Positions 33,660 to 46,565 of a DNA stretch of 64,000 bases are shown here, in pieces (the first letter of the stretch is position 1; each line of letters begins with the position of its first letter). The notes beneath the pieces are model-generated. The model had not been told where the DNA came from, did no database searches, and saw only the letters and a program-made list of their open reading frames with translations. This DNA comes from Corella eumyota (Eukaryota; Chordata; Ascidiacea; Phlebobranchia; Corellidae), in NCBI GenBank assembly GCA_963082875.1, contig OY720097.1, positions 20,282,501 to 20,346,500 of the forward strand, in the 5' to 3' direction. The position numbers and the translations under genes were made by a program.

Positions 33660-33981
33660 TGCTCGGTATAGTTTTCTTCTTTCGTTCTGGTGAAAGAAAA
33701 CTGGAATCCTATTTACATGGTAAGTTAAAAACACAAATATGGTCCGTTGCCATCTCTCTTACACTTTTTCTCTAACTATTTTTATTTTTACAGGCTTTTA
33801 CAGGTTCTAATTATATATATTTATAGGCTATAAACCAACACCTAATTATTTTTTTACAGCCTTTTACAGCTTCTCCCATGCTGTACTCTTGGACTCTTTA
33901 TCTTTAAGCTTAAAGTTAGCCTAATTTACTTAAACGGTTTAGTACCGTAAGATCAAAAACAGTTTCCTACTATACCGAGCA
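33660..33981. mobile_element. MITE-like element with 13-bp terminal inverted repeats
   Basis: TGCTCGGTATAGT at 33660-33672 is matched exactly by its reverse complement at 33969-33981. The 322-bp interior has no coding frame, is AT-rich, and contains a local hairpin (ttttcttctttcgttctggtgaaagaaaac). A target-site duplication was not clear. Confidence 0.5.
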
Positions 33982-35330
33982 TTAGAAATTAGTCGCGCAC
34001 CCTCGAACTTAGTTTAAATTGGGGTTTGGAAAAAAAATTGGCTTATTACTAAATTAAAGGCTTTTATTTGGGATTTTTTAGGTGTCTTACCTTTCCAAGG
34101 TACCTTTAAAATCCCATCGTTTGCCTTCCTATTGGGTAAAATAACCTGTTGCTTTCTGGTTGACCTTGGCGTGGTGCAATGGCTTATTACCAACGAACCA
34201 GAGTTTTTAGACATAAATACATGATAAATGATGTCATTACCCTATTTTAATATAATAATCGTTAAATAAAATTCATTACGCTATTATAATTTATTTACAT
34301 TTTAGATAGTAATTACTATACACTAAACATTTTTAAAAATAATGTCACGCAAATAGAAAATTCATTGTTGACGTACAACTAAAATAATTAAACACAATGA
34401 AAAAAATTATAATTATTTCCTGATTGCAATACAAAAAATATTTCAGTTAGCTAAATAAAAATAATACCAACTACAAACCAAAATTTCAATAGATTTAATT
34501 AATTGAAACAACATATATTCCTTTTCAAAAAAAAAATTGAAAATAAAAAGCAGACGATAACGATATATTTCGGAATGTAAGATTCGATTAAACCATATTA
34601 AAAAAATTTAAATAAAATTTCAAAATGCATTAGTTGGGATTCAAACTCGAAGGGCATTACACTTCGCAACCACCAAAGTCGACGTAAACTCACTCAGCAT
34701 TGCCTTAAACTGTAAACAAAGTCACGTGGTTTGGTTTGTTTTGATTTTTTCTCAAACCCTTCATTTGTAACAGAGCGTTTAAAGTAAGAGACCATGTTTT
34801 TTAAAGTTAAAAGTTGGATTAGATTTTTATTAAACAGGTTTAAATTACTTTTATTTATGTTGGTATACAAAGAAATAAAAATAATAAAAATAGAAAAATA
34901 TATTTCTGGTTTACAATGAGTTTTATATTTTAAAATAACGACTTTAGTACAATTATAAATCTTCTGTTAAACTATTTTCTGTTGTGCAGAATTAATATAT
35001 TATATGTCTTTAGAAGCCAAGTTGATCTTCATATTAAAAGGACTAAATTTTCACTCTAAAAACTCTGTATTTTTGAAGGCAAGGTTTACAATATTTCATT
35101 TTTGTGTAAATTTTAATACTTTAAAAAAAACTTGAATATAAATACTTATATGTTTCGAATAAATATCATAACACTATTCTTATGTTAACTATTTTGCAAA
35201 CGATTATTGCTTTTTTGAAGCACCAATCAACATTATTATTTAAACAGGTATCCATAGAATCGGTAAATAATAAAATACCTATTAAACTGGCCTAACTGTA
35301 ACAACCGCCGAGGACCAAATAACATATTTT
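33982..35330. other. AT-rich gap with one tRNA-like fragment
   Basis: No gene recognised. At about 34625-34692 on the minus strand, TGGTTGCGAAGTG and GAGTTTGAATCCCAAC resemble Pol III A and B boxes of a tRNA or SINE head, without a full cloverleaf. Confidence 0.4.
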
Positions 35331-35339
35331 TAAAATAGG

Positions 35340-35665
35340 TTAAAATGATAATAATATACAAAACAATTATGTCACTACTATTGGAATTGTAAAATTCTTC
35401 AAACCATTAAAATTTAGCATTTTCTTAAAACTGCATTGTCCTAAATAACATTCAACAAAATAAAATCTAAATTCGCAATTTCCTGTATTGAACTACCTAC
35501 AAATATTTTAAAATATACTTTACATTTTAAAAAGTTATGACACTTTTATTAGAATTTATTCATTTTTTTAAAACAGGGATTCATATATTTTATTATAACT
35601 GCATTGGTCTAATTAATATTCACGATAAAAAACAAAAGTTACAATGTTTTTATATGTTGTATTTA
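35340..35665 (-). repeat. Diverged satellite monomers in inverted orientation, left flank
   Basis: aaagttatgacacttttatt and gcattggtctaattaatatt near 35533-35615 match the reverse complement of the satellite (aataaaagtgtcataactt; ttagttaggccaatgtacg). A second, weaker match (ttatgtcactactattgga, tgcattgtcctaaataacat) precedes it. These are old copies facing against the main array. Confidence 0.55.
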
Positions 35666-35892
35666 GATCTATGACATCGTCCTTTTATTTATGTTCAGGT
35701 TCGATATCAAATTGCAGAAACCTAATGCTGTAGCTATCATTCTTTTCATAAATGAACGTTTCACAACGTACCTTAAAATTAAATATTTAATGTTGTTTTT
35801 TTAAAAAGATTTTTATCGTTTTGTATATTTTTTTCGTATTTTTTAACTCGCTGTTCGATGTATATACAAAATTGTACTTGTTTAAATACAAC

Positions 35893-35952
35893 TTCGATAG
35901 CCTGGTGGTGAGGTGTCAGTTCACAAATCTTAAATTTCAGGTTCGATTCCGA
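35893..35952 (+). repeat. tRNA-like (Pol III A/B box) fragment
   Basis: TAGCCTGGTGGTGAGGTG followed by GGTTCGATTCC, with spacing like a tRNA head. The predicted arms do not pair into a tRNA, so a SINE remnant is likelier. Confidence 0.4.
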
Positions 35953-36519
35953 TTTTGATTAGTTTTATATTACGATATGTGGTTGTTTGTTTATCAAAAA
36001 TTAAAGATCGATTTTAAAAATTAAAAATTTACTATAATGCATATTATAATATTAGTAACCTAAAATCATATTTAATAAACAATAAAAAAAATTTACTTTT
36101 TTATCTAGTTTCTTGTAATAAATATTATCTGCATATTTCGTCAAAATTTTAAAGCGTAATATCTATTTTTAATTTTGTTAAACAATCAAGGATTTAAAAA
36201 TAATAAACATATCAAAAATAATTTTTTTAATTTCTTTTTGTTGGTATTACATATGCTATTAACCAAATTAATTCTTTAATTATCAAATAACAAAAATAAA
36301 TAATTTGTAACTGCATTATTAAAAAAAAAAATTAAAATAAAAAAAAAGATTTTATAATTATCATCAATATTAAGCTTAAAGATTATAGTTTTTAACTTTG
36401 TTTCAATAAAATTAAAAGGCTAGAAGTGTTATTAATGCGATTACAATATTCCAATATCAAATATCCAACTTATTTTGTAAATTAAACAAAAATATAATTA
36501 ATTGCAAAGCCATATGACA

Positions 36520-39500
36520 TAGCCCAACCTAGAGTTTTGAGATTTCATAAAATTTTAATAAAAGTGTGATAACTTTTATGAATACTAATATTTTCGAAAA
36601 ATATTTTGTGAACGCGTTAATTGGACCTGTGCAGTTCTCACGAAGCAATTATTTTTTAATTTAAAATTTTTGATTTTTTTCAAAAAATTTATATGCAATA
36701 TCATTGGCCAAAAATATCACGTGACGTAATTAAACCCAAAATAAAAATTAGCTTTAACTTTTGTTCTACCGAAAATTTTTGCGAAATGTTTTATTTTGAA
36801 TGTTGGTTAGGCCAATGTACGTCTAATAAAATATAAAATTTTAGGTTTTGAGATTTCATAAAATTTCAATAAAAGTGTCATAACTTTTATGAATATTAAT
36901 ATTTTCGATAAAAAATTTGTGAACACGTTAATTGGACCTGTGCAGTTCTCACGAAGCAATTATTTTTTAATTTAAAATTTTTTATTTTTAAAAAAAAATT
37001 TATATGCAATATCATTGGCCAAAAATATCACGTGACCTAATTAAACCCAAAATAAAAATTAGCTCTAACTTTTGTTCTACCGAAAATTTTTGCGAAATGT
37101 TTTATCTTGAATGTTAGTTAGGCCAATGTACGTCTAATAAAATATAAAACTTTAGGTTTTGAGATTTCATAAAATTTTAATAAAAGTGTCATAACTTTTA
37201 TGAATATTAATATTTTCAAAAAATATTTTGTCAACACGTTAATTGGACCTGTGCAGTTCTCACGAAGCAATTATTTTTTGATTTAAAATTTTTTTATTTT
37301 TTTTAAAAAATTTATATGCAATATCATTGGCCAAAAATATCACGTGACGTAATTAAACCCAAAATAAAAAATAGCTCTAACTTTTGTTCTACCGAAAAAT
37401 TTTGCGAAATGTTTAATCTTGAATGTTAGTTAGGCCAATGTACGTCAAACAAAATATAAAATTTTAGGTTTTGAGATTTCATAAAATTTTAATAAAAGTG
37501 TCATAACTTTTATGAATACTAATATTTTCGAAAAATATTTTGTGAACGCGTTAGTTGGACCTGTGCAGTTCTCACGAAGCAATTATTTTTTAATTTAAAA
37601 TTTTTGATTTTTTTCAAAAAATTTATATGCAATATCATTGGTCAAAAATATCACGTGACCTAATTAAACCCAAAATAAAAATTAGCTCTAACTTTTGTTC
37701 TACCGAAAATTTTTGCGAAATGTTTTATTTTGAATGTTGGTTAGGCCAATGTACGTCTAATAAAATATAAAATTTTAGGTTTTGAGATTTCATAAAATTT
37801 CAATAAAAGTGTCATAACTTTTATGAATATTAATATTTTCGAAAAAAAATTTGTGAACACGTTAATTGGACCTGTGCAGTTCTCACGAAGCAATTATTTT
37901 TTAATTTAAAATTTTTTATTTTTTTCAAAAAATTTATATGCAATATCATTGGCCAAAAATATCACGTGACCTAATTAAACCCAAAATAAAAATTAGCTCT
38001 AACTTTTGTTCTACCGAAAATTTTTGCAAAATGTTTTATCTTGAATGTTAGTTAGGCCAATGTACGTCAAACAAAATATAAAATTTTAGGTTTTGAGATT
38101 TCATAAAATTTTAATAAAAGTGTCATAACTTTTATGAATACTAATATTTTCGAAAAATATTTTGTGAACGCGTTAATTGGACCTGTGCAGTTCTCACGAA
38201 GCAATTATTTTTTAATTTAAAATTTTTGATTTTTTTCAAAAAATTTATATGCAATATCATTGGTCAAAAATATCACGTGACCTAATTAAACCCAAAATAA
38301 AAATTAGCTCTAACTTTTGTTCTACCGAAAATTTTTGCGAAATGTTTTATTTTGAATGTTGGTTAGGCCAATGTACGTCTAATAAAATATAAAATTTTAG
38401 GTTTTGAGATTTCATAAAATTTCAATAAAAGTGTCATAACTTTTATGAATATTAATATTTTCGAAAAAAAATTTGTGAACACGTTAATTGGACCTGTGCA
38501 GTTCTCACGAAGCAATTATTTTTTAATTTAAAATTTTTTATTTTTTAAAAAAAATTTATATGCAATATCTTTGGCCAAAAATATCACGTGACCTAATTAA
38601 ACCCAAAATAAAAATTAGCTCTAACTTTTGTTCTACCGAAAATTTTTGCGAAATGTTTTATCTTGAATGTTAGTTAAGCCAATGTACGTCTAATAAAATA
38701 TAAAACTTTAGGTTTTGAGATTTCATAAAATTTTAATAAAAGTGTCATAACTTTTATGAATATTAATATTTTCAAAAAATATTTTGTCAACACGTTAATT
38801 GGACCTGTGCAGTTCTAAAAGAGCAATTATTTTTTAATTTAAAATTTTTTTCAAAAATTTTTTATGCAATATCATTGGCCAAAAATATCACGTGACCTAA
38901 TTAAACCCAAAATAAAAATTAGCTCTAACTTTTGTTCTAATAAATATTTTTGCTAAATGTTTTATCTTGAATGTTAGTTACACCAATGCGCGTCTAATAA
39001 AATACAGAATTTTAGGTTTTGAGATTTCATAAAATTTCAATAAAAGTGTCATAACTTTTATGAATATTAATATTTTCAAAAAATATTTAGTAAACACGTT
39101 AGTTGGACCTGTGCAATTCTAACAGAGCAATTATTTTTTGATTTAAAATTTTTTATTTTTTTTTTTAAATTTATATGCAATATCATTGGCCAAAAATATC
39201 ACGTGACCTAATTAAACCCAAAATAAAAATTAGCCATAACTTTTGTTCTAATAAATATTTTTGCTAAATGTTTAATCTTGAATGTTAGTTACACCAATGC
39301 GCGTCTAATAAAATATAAAATTTTAGGTTTTGAGATTTCATAAAATTTCAATAAAAGTGTCATAAGTTTTATGAATATTAATATTTTCAAAAAATATTTA
39401 GTAAACACGTTAATTGGACCTGTGCAATTCTAACTGAGTAATTATTTTTTGATTTAAAATTTTTTATTTTTTAAAAAAAATTTATATGCAATATCATTGG

Positions 39501-42500
39501 CCAAAAATATCACGTGACCTAATTAAACCCAAAATAAATTAGCTCTAACTTTTGTTCTAATGAAAATTTTTGCAAAATGTTTTATCTTAAATGTTAGTTA
39601 CGCCAATGCACGTCTACTTAAATATAACATTTTAGGTTTTAAGATTTCATAAATTTGTAATAAAAGTTTTTATGAATATCAATATTTTCAAAAAATATTA
39701 TGTGAACACGTTAATTGGACCTGTGCAGTTCTCATGAAACAAATATTTTTTAATTTAAAATTTTTTATTTTTTTCAAAAAATTTATATGCAATATCATTG
39801 GCCAAAAATATCACGTGACTTAATTAAACCCAAAATAAAAATTATCTCTAACTTTTGTTCTACCGAAAATTTTTGCAAAATGTTTTATCTTTAATGTTAG
39901 TTAGGCCAATGTACGTCTAATAAAATATAAAATTTTAGGTTTTGAGATTTTATAAAATTTCATTAAAAGTGTCATAACTTTTATGAATATTAATATTTTC
40001 AAAAAATATTTAATAAACACGTTAATTGGACCTGTGCAATTCTAACAGAGCAATTATTTTTTGATTTAAAATTTTTTATTTTTTTCAAAAATTTTTATGC
40101 AGTATCATTGGCCAAAAATATCACGTGACCTAATTAAACTCAAAATAAAAATTAGCTCTAACTTTTATTCTAATAAAATTTTTTGCGAAATGTTTTATCT
40201 TGAATGTTAGTTAGGCCAATGTACGTCTAATAAAATATAAAATTTTAGGTTTTGAGATTTTATAAATTTTTAATAAAAGTGTCATAACTATTATGCATAT
40301 TAATATTTTCGAAAAATATTTTGTGAACACGTTAATTGGACCTGTGCAGTTTTCATGAAGCAATTATTTTTTAATTTAAAATTTTTGATTTTTTTCAAAA
40401 AAATTATATGCAATCTCATTGGCCAAAAATATCACGTGACCTAATTAAACCCAAAATAAAAATTAGCTCTAACTTTTGTTCTACCAAAGATTTTTGCGAA
40501 ATGTTTTATCTTGAATGTTAGTTAGGCCAATGTACGTCTAATAAAATATAAAATTTTAGGTTTTGAGATTTCATAAAATTTTAATAAAAGTGTCATAACT
40601 TTTATGAATATTAATATTTTCAAAAAATATTTTGTCAACACGTTAATTGGACCTGTGCAGTTCTAAAAGAGCAATTATTTTTTGATTTAAAATTTTTTAT
40701 TTCTTTTAAAAAATTGTTATGCAATATCATTTGCCAAAAATATCACGTGACCTAATTAAACCAAAAATAATAATATCTCTAACTTTTGTTCTAATAAATA
40801 TTTTTTCGAAATGTTTTATCTTGAATGTTAGTTAGACCAATGCGCGTCTAATAAAATATAAAATTTTAGGTTTTGGGACATCATCAATATTTAATAAAAG
40901 TGTATTAACTTTTATGAATATCAATATTTTCTAAAAATATTTGGTAAACACGTTAATTGGACCTGTACAATTCTAACAGAGCAACTATTTTTTGATTTAA
41001 AATTTTTTATTTTTTTCAAAAAATTTATATGCAATATCATTGGCCAAAAATATCACGTGAATTAATTAAACCCAAAATAAAAATTAGCTTTAACTTTTTT
41101 TCTAATAAATATTTTTGCGAAATGTTTTATCTTGAATGTTAGTTACGCCAATGCGCGTCTAATAAAATATAAAATTTTAGGTTTTGAGATTTCATAAAAT
41201 TTCAATAAAAGTGTCATAACTTTTATGAATATTAATATTTTCGAAAAATATTTTGTAAACACGTTATATGGACCTGTGCAGTTCTAACAGAACAATTATT
41301 TTTTGATTTAAATTTTTTATTTTTTTCAAAAAATTTATATGCAATAATATCATTGGCCAAAAATATCACGTGACCTAATTAAACCCAAAATAAAAATTAG
41401 CTCTAACTTTTGTTCTACCAAAAATTTTTGCAAAATGTTTTATCTTGAATGTTAGTTAGGCCAATGTACGTCTAATAAAAAATAAAATTTTAGGTTTTGA
41501 GATTTCATAAAATTTTAATAAAAGTGTCATAACTTTTATGAATATTTTCAAAAAATATTTTGTCAACACGTTAATTGGACCTGTGCAGTTCCAAAAGAGC
41601 AATTATTTTTTGATTTAAAATTTTTTATTTTTTTTTTTAAATTATTATGCAATATCATTTGCCAAAAATATCACGTGACCTAATTAAACCCAAAATAAAA
41701 ATTATCTCTAACTTTTGTTCTAATAAATATTTTTGCGAAATGTTTTATCTTGAATGTTAGTTAGACCAATGCGCGTCTAATAAAATATAATATTTTAGGT
41801 TTTGAGACTTCATCAATATTTAATAAAATTGTCATAACTTTTATGAATATTAATATTTTCAAAAAATATTTGGTAAACACGTTAATTGGACCTGTGCAAT
41901 TGTAACACAGCAATTATTTTTTGATTTAAAATTTTTTATTTTTTTTTAAAAATTCATATGCAATATCATTAGCCAAAAATATCACGTGACCTAATTAAAC
42001 CCAAAATAAAAATTAGCTCTAATTTTTGTTCTAATGAAAATTTCTGCAAAATGTTTTATCTTGAATGTTAGTTACGCCAATGCGCGTCTACTTAAATATT
42101 AAATTTTAGGTTTTGAGATTTCATAAATTTTTAATAAAAGTGTCATAACTTTTATGCATATTAATATTTTCAAAAAATATTTTGTGAACACGTTAATTGG
42201 ACCTTTGCAGTTCTTACGAAGCAATTATTTTTTAATTTAAAATTTTTTATTTTTTTAAAAAAATTTATATGCAATGTCATTGGCCAAAAATATCACGTGA
42301 CCTAATGAAACCCAAAATAAAAATTAGCTCTAACTTTTGTTCTACCAAAAATTTTTGCGAATTGTTTTATCTTGAATGTTAGTTAGGTCAATATACGTCT
42401 AATAAAATATAAAATTTTAGGTTTTGAGATTTCATAAAATTTTAATAAAAGTGTCATAACTTTTATGAATATTAATATTGTCGAAAAATATTTTGTCAAC

Positions 42501-45500
42501 ACGTTAATTGGACCTGTGCAGTTCTAAAAGAGCAGTTATTTTTTAATTTAAAATTTGTTATTTTTTTTAAAAAAAATTTTATGCAATATCATTGGCCAAA
42601 AATATCACGTGACATAATTAAACCCAAAATAAAAATTAGCTCTAACTTTTGTTCTAATAAATATTTTTGCTAAATGTTTTATTTTGAATGTTAGTTACAC
42701 TATTGCGCGTCTAATAAAATATAAAATTTTAGGTTGTGAGATTTCATAAAATTTTAATAAAAGTGTCATAACTTTTATGAATATTAATATTTTAAAAAAA
42801 TATTTAGTCAACACGTTAATTGGACCTGTGCAGTTCTAAAAAAGCAATTATTTTTTAATTTAAAATTTGTTATTTTTTTCAAAAAATTTTTATGCAATAT
42901 CATTGGCCAAAAATATAACGTGACCTAATTAAACCCAAAATAAAAATTAGCTCTAACTTTTGTTCTACCGAAAATTTTTGCGAAATGTTTTATCTTGAAT
43001 GTTAGTTAGGCCAATGTACGTCTAATAAAATATAAAATTTTAGGTTTTAAGATTTTATAAAATTTTAATAAATGTGTCATAACTTTTATGAATATTAATA
43101 TTTTCAAAAAATATTTTGTCAACACGTTAATAGGACCTGTGCAATTCTAAAATAGCAATTATTTTTTGATTTAAAATTTTTTATTTTTTTCAAAAAATTT
43201 TTATGCAATATTATTTGCCAAAAATGTCACGTGACCTAAATAAACCCAAAATAAAAATTAGCTCTAACTTTTTTTCTAATAAATATTTTTGCGAAATGTT
43301 TTATCTTGAATGTTAGTTACACCAATGCGCGTCTAATAAAATATAAAATTTCAGGTTTTGAGATTTCATAAAATTTCAATAAAAGTGTCATAACTTTTAT
43401 GAATATTAATATTTTCAAAAAATATTTTGTAAACACGTTAATTGGACCTGTGCAGTTCTAACATAGCAATTATTTTTTGATTTAAAATTTTTTATTTTTT
43501 TTAAAAAATTCATTTGCAATATCATAGGTCAAAAATATCACGTGACCTAATTAAACCCCCCAAAAATTAGCTCTAACTTTTGTTCTAATAAAAATTTTTG
43601 CAAATTGTTTTATCTTGAATGTTAGTTACGCCAATGCGCGTCTACTTAAATATAAAATTTTAGGTTTTGAGATTTCATAAATTTTTAATAAAAGTGTCAT
43701 AACTTTTATGAATATTAATATTTTCGAAAAATATTTTGTGAACATGTTAATTGGACCTGTGCAGTTCTCACGAAGCAATTATTTTTTAATTTAAAATTTT
43801 TTATTTTTTAAAAAAAATTTATATGCAATATCATTGGCCAAAAATATCACGTGACCTAATTAAACCCAAAATAAAAATTAGTTCTAACTTTTGTTCTACC
43901 AAAAATTTTTGCAAAATGTTTTATCTTGAATGTTAGTTACGCCAATGTACGTCTAATAAAATATAAAATTTTAGGTTGTGAGATTTCATAAAATTTTAAT
44001 AAAAGTGTCATAACTTTTATGAATATTAATATTTTAAAAAAATATTTGGTAAACACGTTAATTGGACCTGTGCAGTTCTAAAAAAGCAATTATTTTTCAA
44101 TTTAAAATTTTTTATTTTTTTCAAAAAATTTTTATGCAATATCATTGGCCAAAAATATCACGTGATCTAATTAAACTCAAAATAAAAATTAGCTCTAACT
44201 TTTATTCTAATAAATAATTTTGCGAAATGTTTTATCTTGAATGTTAGTTAAGCCAATGTACGTCTAATAAAATATAAAATTTTAGGTTTTGAGATTTCAT
44301 AAAATTTTAATAAAAGTGTCATAACTTTTATGAATATTAATATTTTTAAAAAAATATTTGGTAAACACGTTAATTGGACCTGTGCAATTCTAACAAAGCA
44401 AATATTTTTTGATTTAAAATTTTTTATTTTTTAAAAAAAATTTATATGCAATATCATTGGCCAAAAATATCACGTGACCTAATTAAACCCAAAATAAAAA
44501 TTAGCTTTAATTTTTGTTCTAATAAATATTTTTGCGAAATGTTTTATCTTGAATGTTAGTTACACCAATGCGCGTCTAATAAAATACAAAATTTTAGGTT
44601 TTGAGATTTCATAAATTTTTAATAAAAGTTTCATAACTTTTATGATTATTAATATTTTCAAAAAATATTTTGTGAACACGTTATTTGGACCTGTGCAGTT
44701 CTAACAGCGCAATTATTTTTTGATTTAAATTTTTTTTTTTTTTTCAAAAAATTTTTATGCAATATCATTGGCCAAAAATATCACGTGACCTAATTAAACC
44801 CAAAATAAAAATTAGCTCTAACTTTTGTTCTACCGAAAATTTTTGCGAAATGTTTTATCTTGAATGTTAGTTAGTCCAATGTACGTCTAATAAAATATAA
44901 AATTTTAGGTTTTGAGATTTCATAAAATTTTAATAAAAGTGTCATAACTTTTATAAATATTAATATTTTCAAAAAATATTTTGTCAACACGTTAATTGGA
45001 CCTGTGCAGTTCTAAAAGAACAATTATTTTTTGATTTAAAATTTTTTATTTTTTTCAAAAATTTTTTATGCAATATCATTTGCCAAAAATATCACGGGAC
45101 CTAATTAAACTCAAAATAAAAATTACCTTTAACTTTTGTTCTAATAAATATTTTTGCTAAATGTTTTATCTTGAATGTTAGTTAGACCAATGCGCGTCTA
45201 ATAAAATATAAAATTTTAGGTTTTGCGACTTCATCAATTTTTAATAAAAGTGTCATAACTTTTATGAATATTAATATTTTCAAAAAATATTTTGTAAGGA
45301 CATTAATTAGACGTGTGCGGTTCTAATAGAACAATTATTTTTTGATTTAAAATTTTTATTTTTTTTTTGAAATTTATATGCAATAGCATTGGCCAGAAAT
45401 ATCACGTGATCTAATTAAACCCAGAATAAAAATTTGCTGAAACTTTTGTTTTACTAAAAATTTTTGCAAAATGTTTTATCTTGAATGTTAGTTAAGCCAA

Positions 45501-45990
45501 TGCGCGTTTAATAAAATATAAAATTTTAGGTTTTGCGACTTCATCAATTTTTAATAAAAGTGTCATAACTTTTATGAATATTAATATTTTCAAAAAATAT
45601 TTTGTAAGGACATTAATTAGACGTGTGCGGTTCTAATAGAACAATTATTTTTCGATTTAAATTTTTTTTTTGAAATTTATATGCAATAGCATTGGCCAGA
45701 AATATCACGTGATCTAATTAAACCCAGAATAAAAATTTGCTGAAACTTTTGTTTTACTAAAAATTTTTGCAAAATGTTTTATCTTGAATGTTAGTTAAGC
45801 CAATGCGCGTTTAATAAAATATAAAATTTTAGGTTTTGAGACTTCATCAATTTTTAATAAAAGTGTCATAACTTTTATGAATATCAATATTTTCAAAAAA
45901 TATTTTGTAAAGACGTTAATTGGACCTGTGCGGTTCTAATAGAACAATTATTTTTCGATTTAAATTTTTTTTTTTTAATTTATATGCAAT
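36520..45990 (+). repeat. Satellite array, about 30 monomers of about 311 bp
   Basis: The landmark ttgagatttcataaaattt recurs at about 36538, 36851, 37160, 37472 and 37783 and on to 45835, spacing 309-313 bases. Each monomer reads, in order, gtgtcataacttttatgaat, cgttaattggacctgtgcag, gcaatatcattggccaaaaa, tatcacgtgacctaattaaa, aattagctctaacttttgtt and atcttgaatgttagttaggc. Homology among neighbours is high with few indels; divergence rises toward the right end. CACGTG is kept in almost all monomers (exceptions near 42916 and 45096). No open reading frame of note. Suggests an actively homogenised satellite, possibly heterochromatic or centromeric; location on the chromosome is unknown. Confidence 0.95.
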
Positions 45991-46099
45991 AACATTGATT
46001 TTTTATACATACACTAATTAGGTCAATGCGTTTTAATTGGTATAAATGAAATTTAATTTAAAAATTGTGATTTTTTAAAAAAAATTTTGACCTTATGTA

Positions 46100-46345
46100 T
46101 TTACCATTTAATATATGCCAAAAAAAAAAATTTTAAATCGAATTTGAACCGCGCTAATAGAATCATATTAATCTAACTAACATATTTAAAAAAAAAATTA
46201 AAAAATATTAATAATTATTAAAGTTATGACATATTTATCATATTTTTCCAAATTCTCAAAACTTAAAATTAAACATTTTGTTAGATGCGTATTGATCTAA
46301 CTAACACACTAGATAAGGAATTAAAAAAAAAATTAAGTAAAACAG
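46100..46345 (-). repeat. Diverged satellite monomer in inverted orientation, right flank
   Basis: aaagttatgacatatttatc, tctcaaaacttaaaattaaa and tgcgtattgatctaactaac match, diverged, the reverse complement of the monomer. The array therefore changes polarity at about 46 kb and ends in an old copy. Confidence 0.55.
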
Positions 46346-46507
46346 AAATTATCAAATATAAAAAATTATAAATGTATTTAAAAAAGAATATTAGTTGAAT
46401 TGTTACACTTTAATAATTATGGTTTGAAACTTTTTGGTTTCGATATTATGTTGGCCTCTTAAAACGTTTACGTTTTAAATCTTACATTTCGCTTATTTTA
46501 ACAAAAA

Positions 46508-46565
46508 AAAGCGTTGAGAGAAAACGTAAATTTAAAGCCCGTAAGTTCAAATCCCGGCAAGCGAA
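46508..46565 (+). repeat. tRNA-like B-box fragment
   Basis: gttgagagaaaacg and AAGTTCAAATCCCGG resemble the A and B boxes of a tRNA-derived head. No full tRNA fold. Confidence 0.35.

Noticed and set aside
34625-35952. True tRNA genes at the B-box-like sites
   Set aside because: A and B box words are present but acceptor and anticodon arms do not pair; SINE remnants explain them better.
36520-45990. CRISPR array or LTR-type element in the repeat block
   Set aside because: Units are about 311 bp without spacers, have no coding capacity and no end structures; it is a satellite in eukaryotic DNA.
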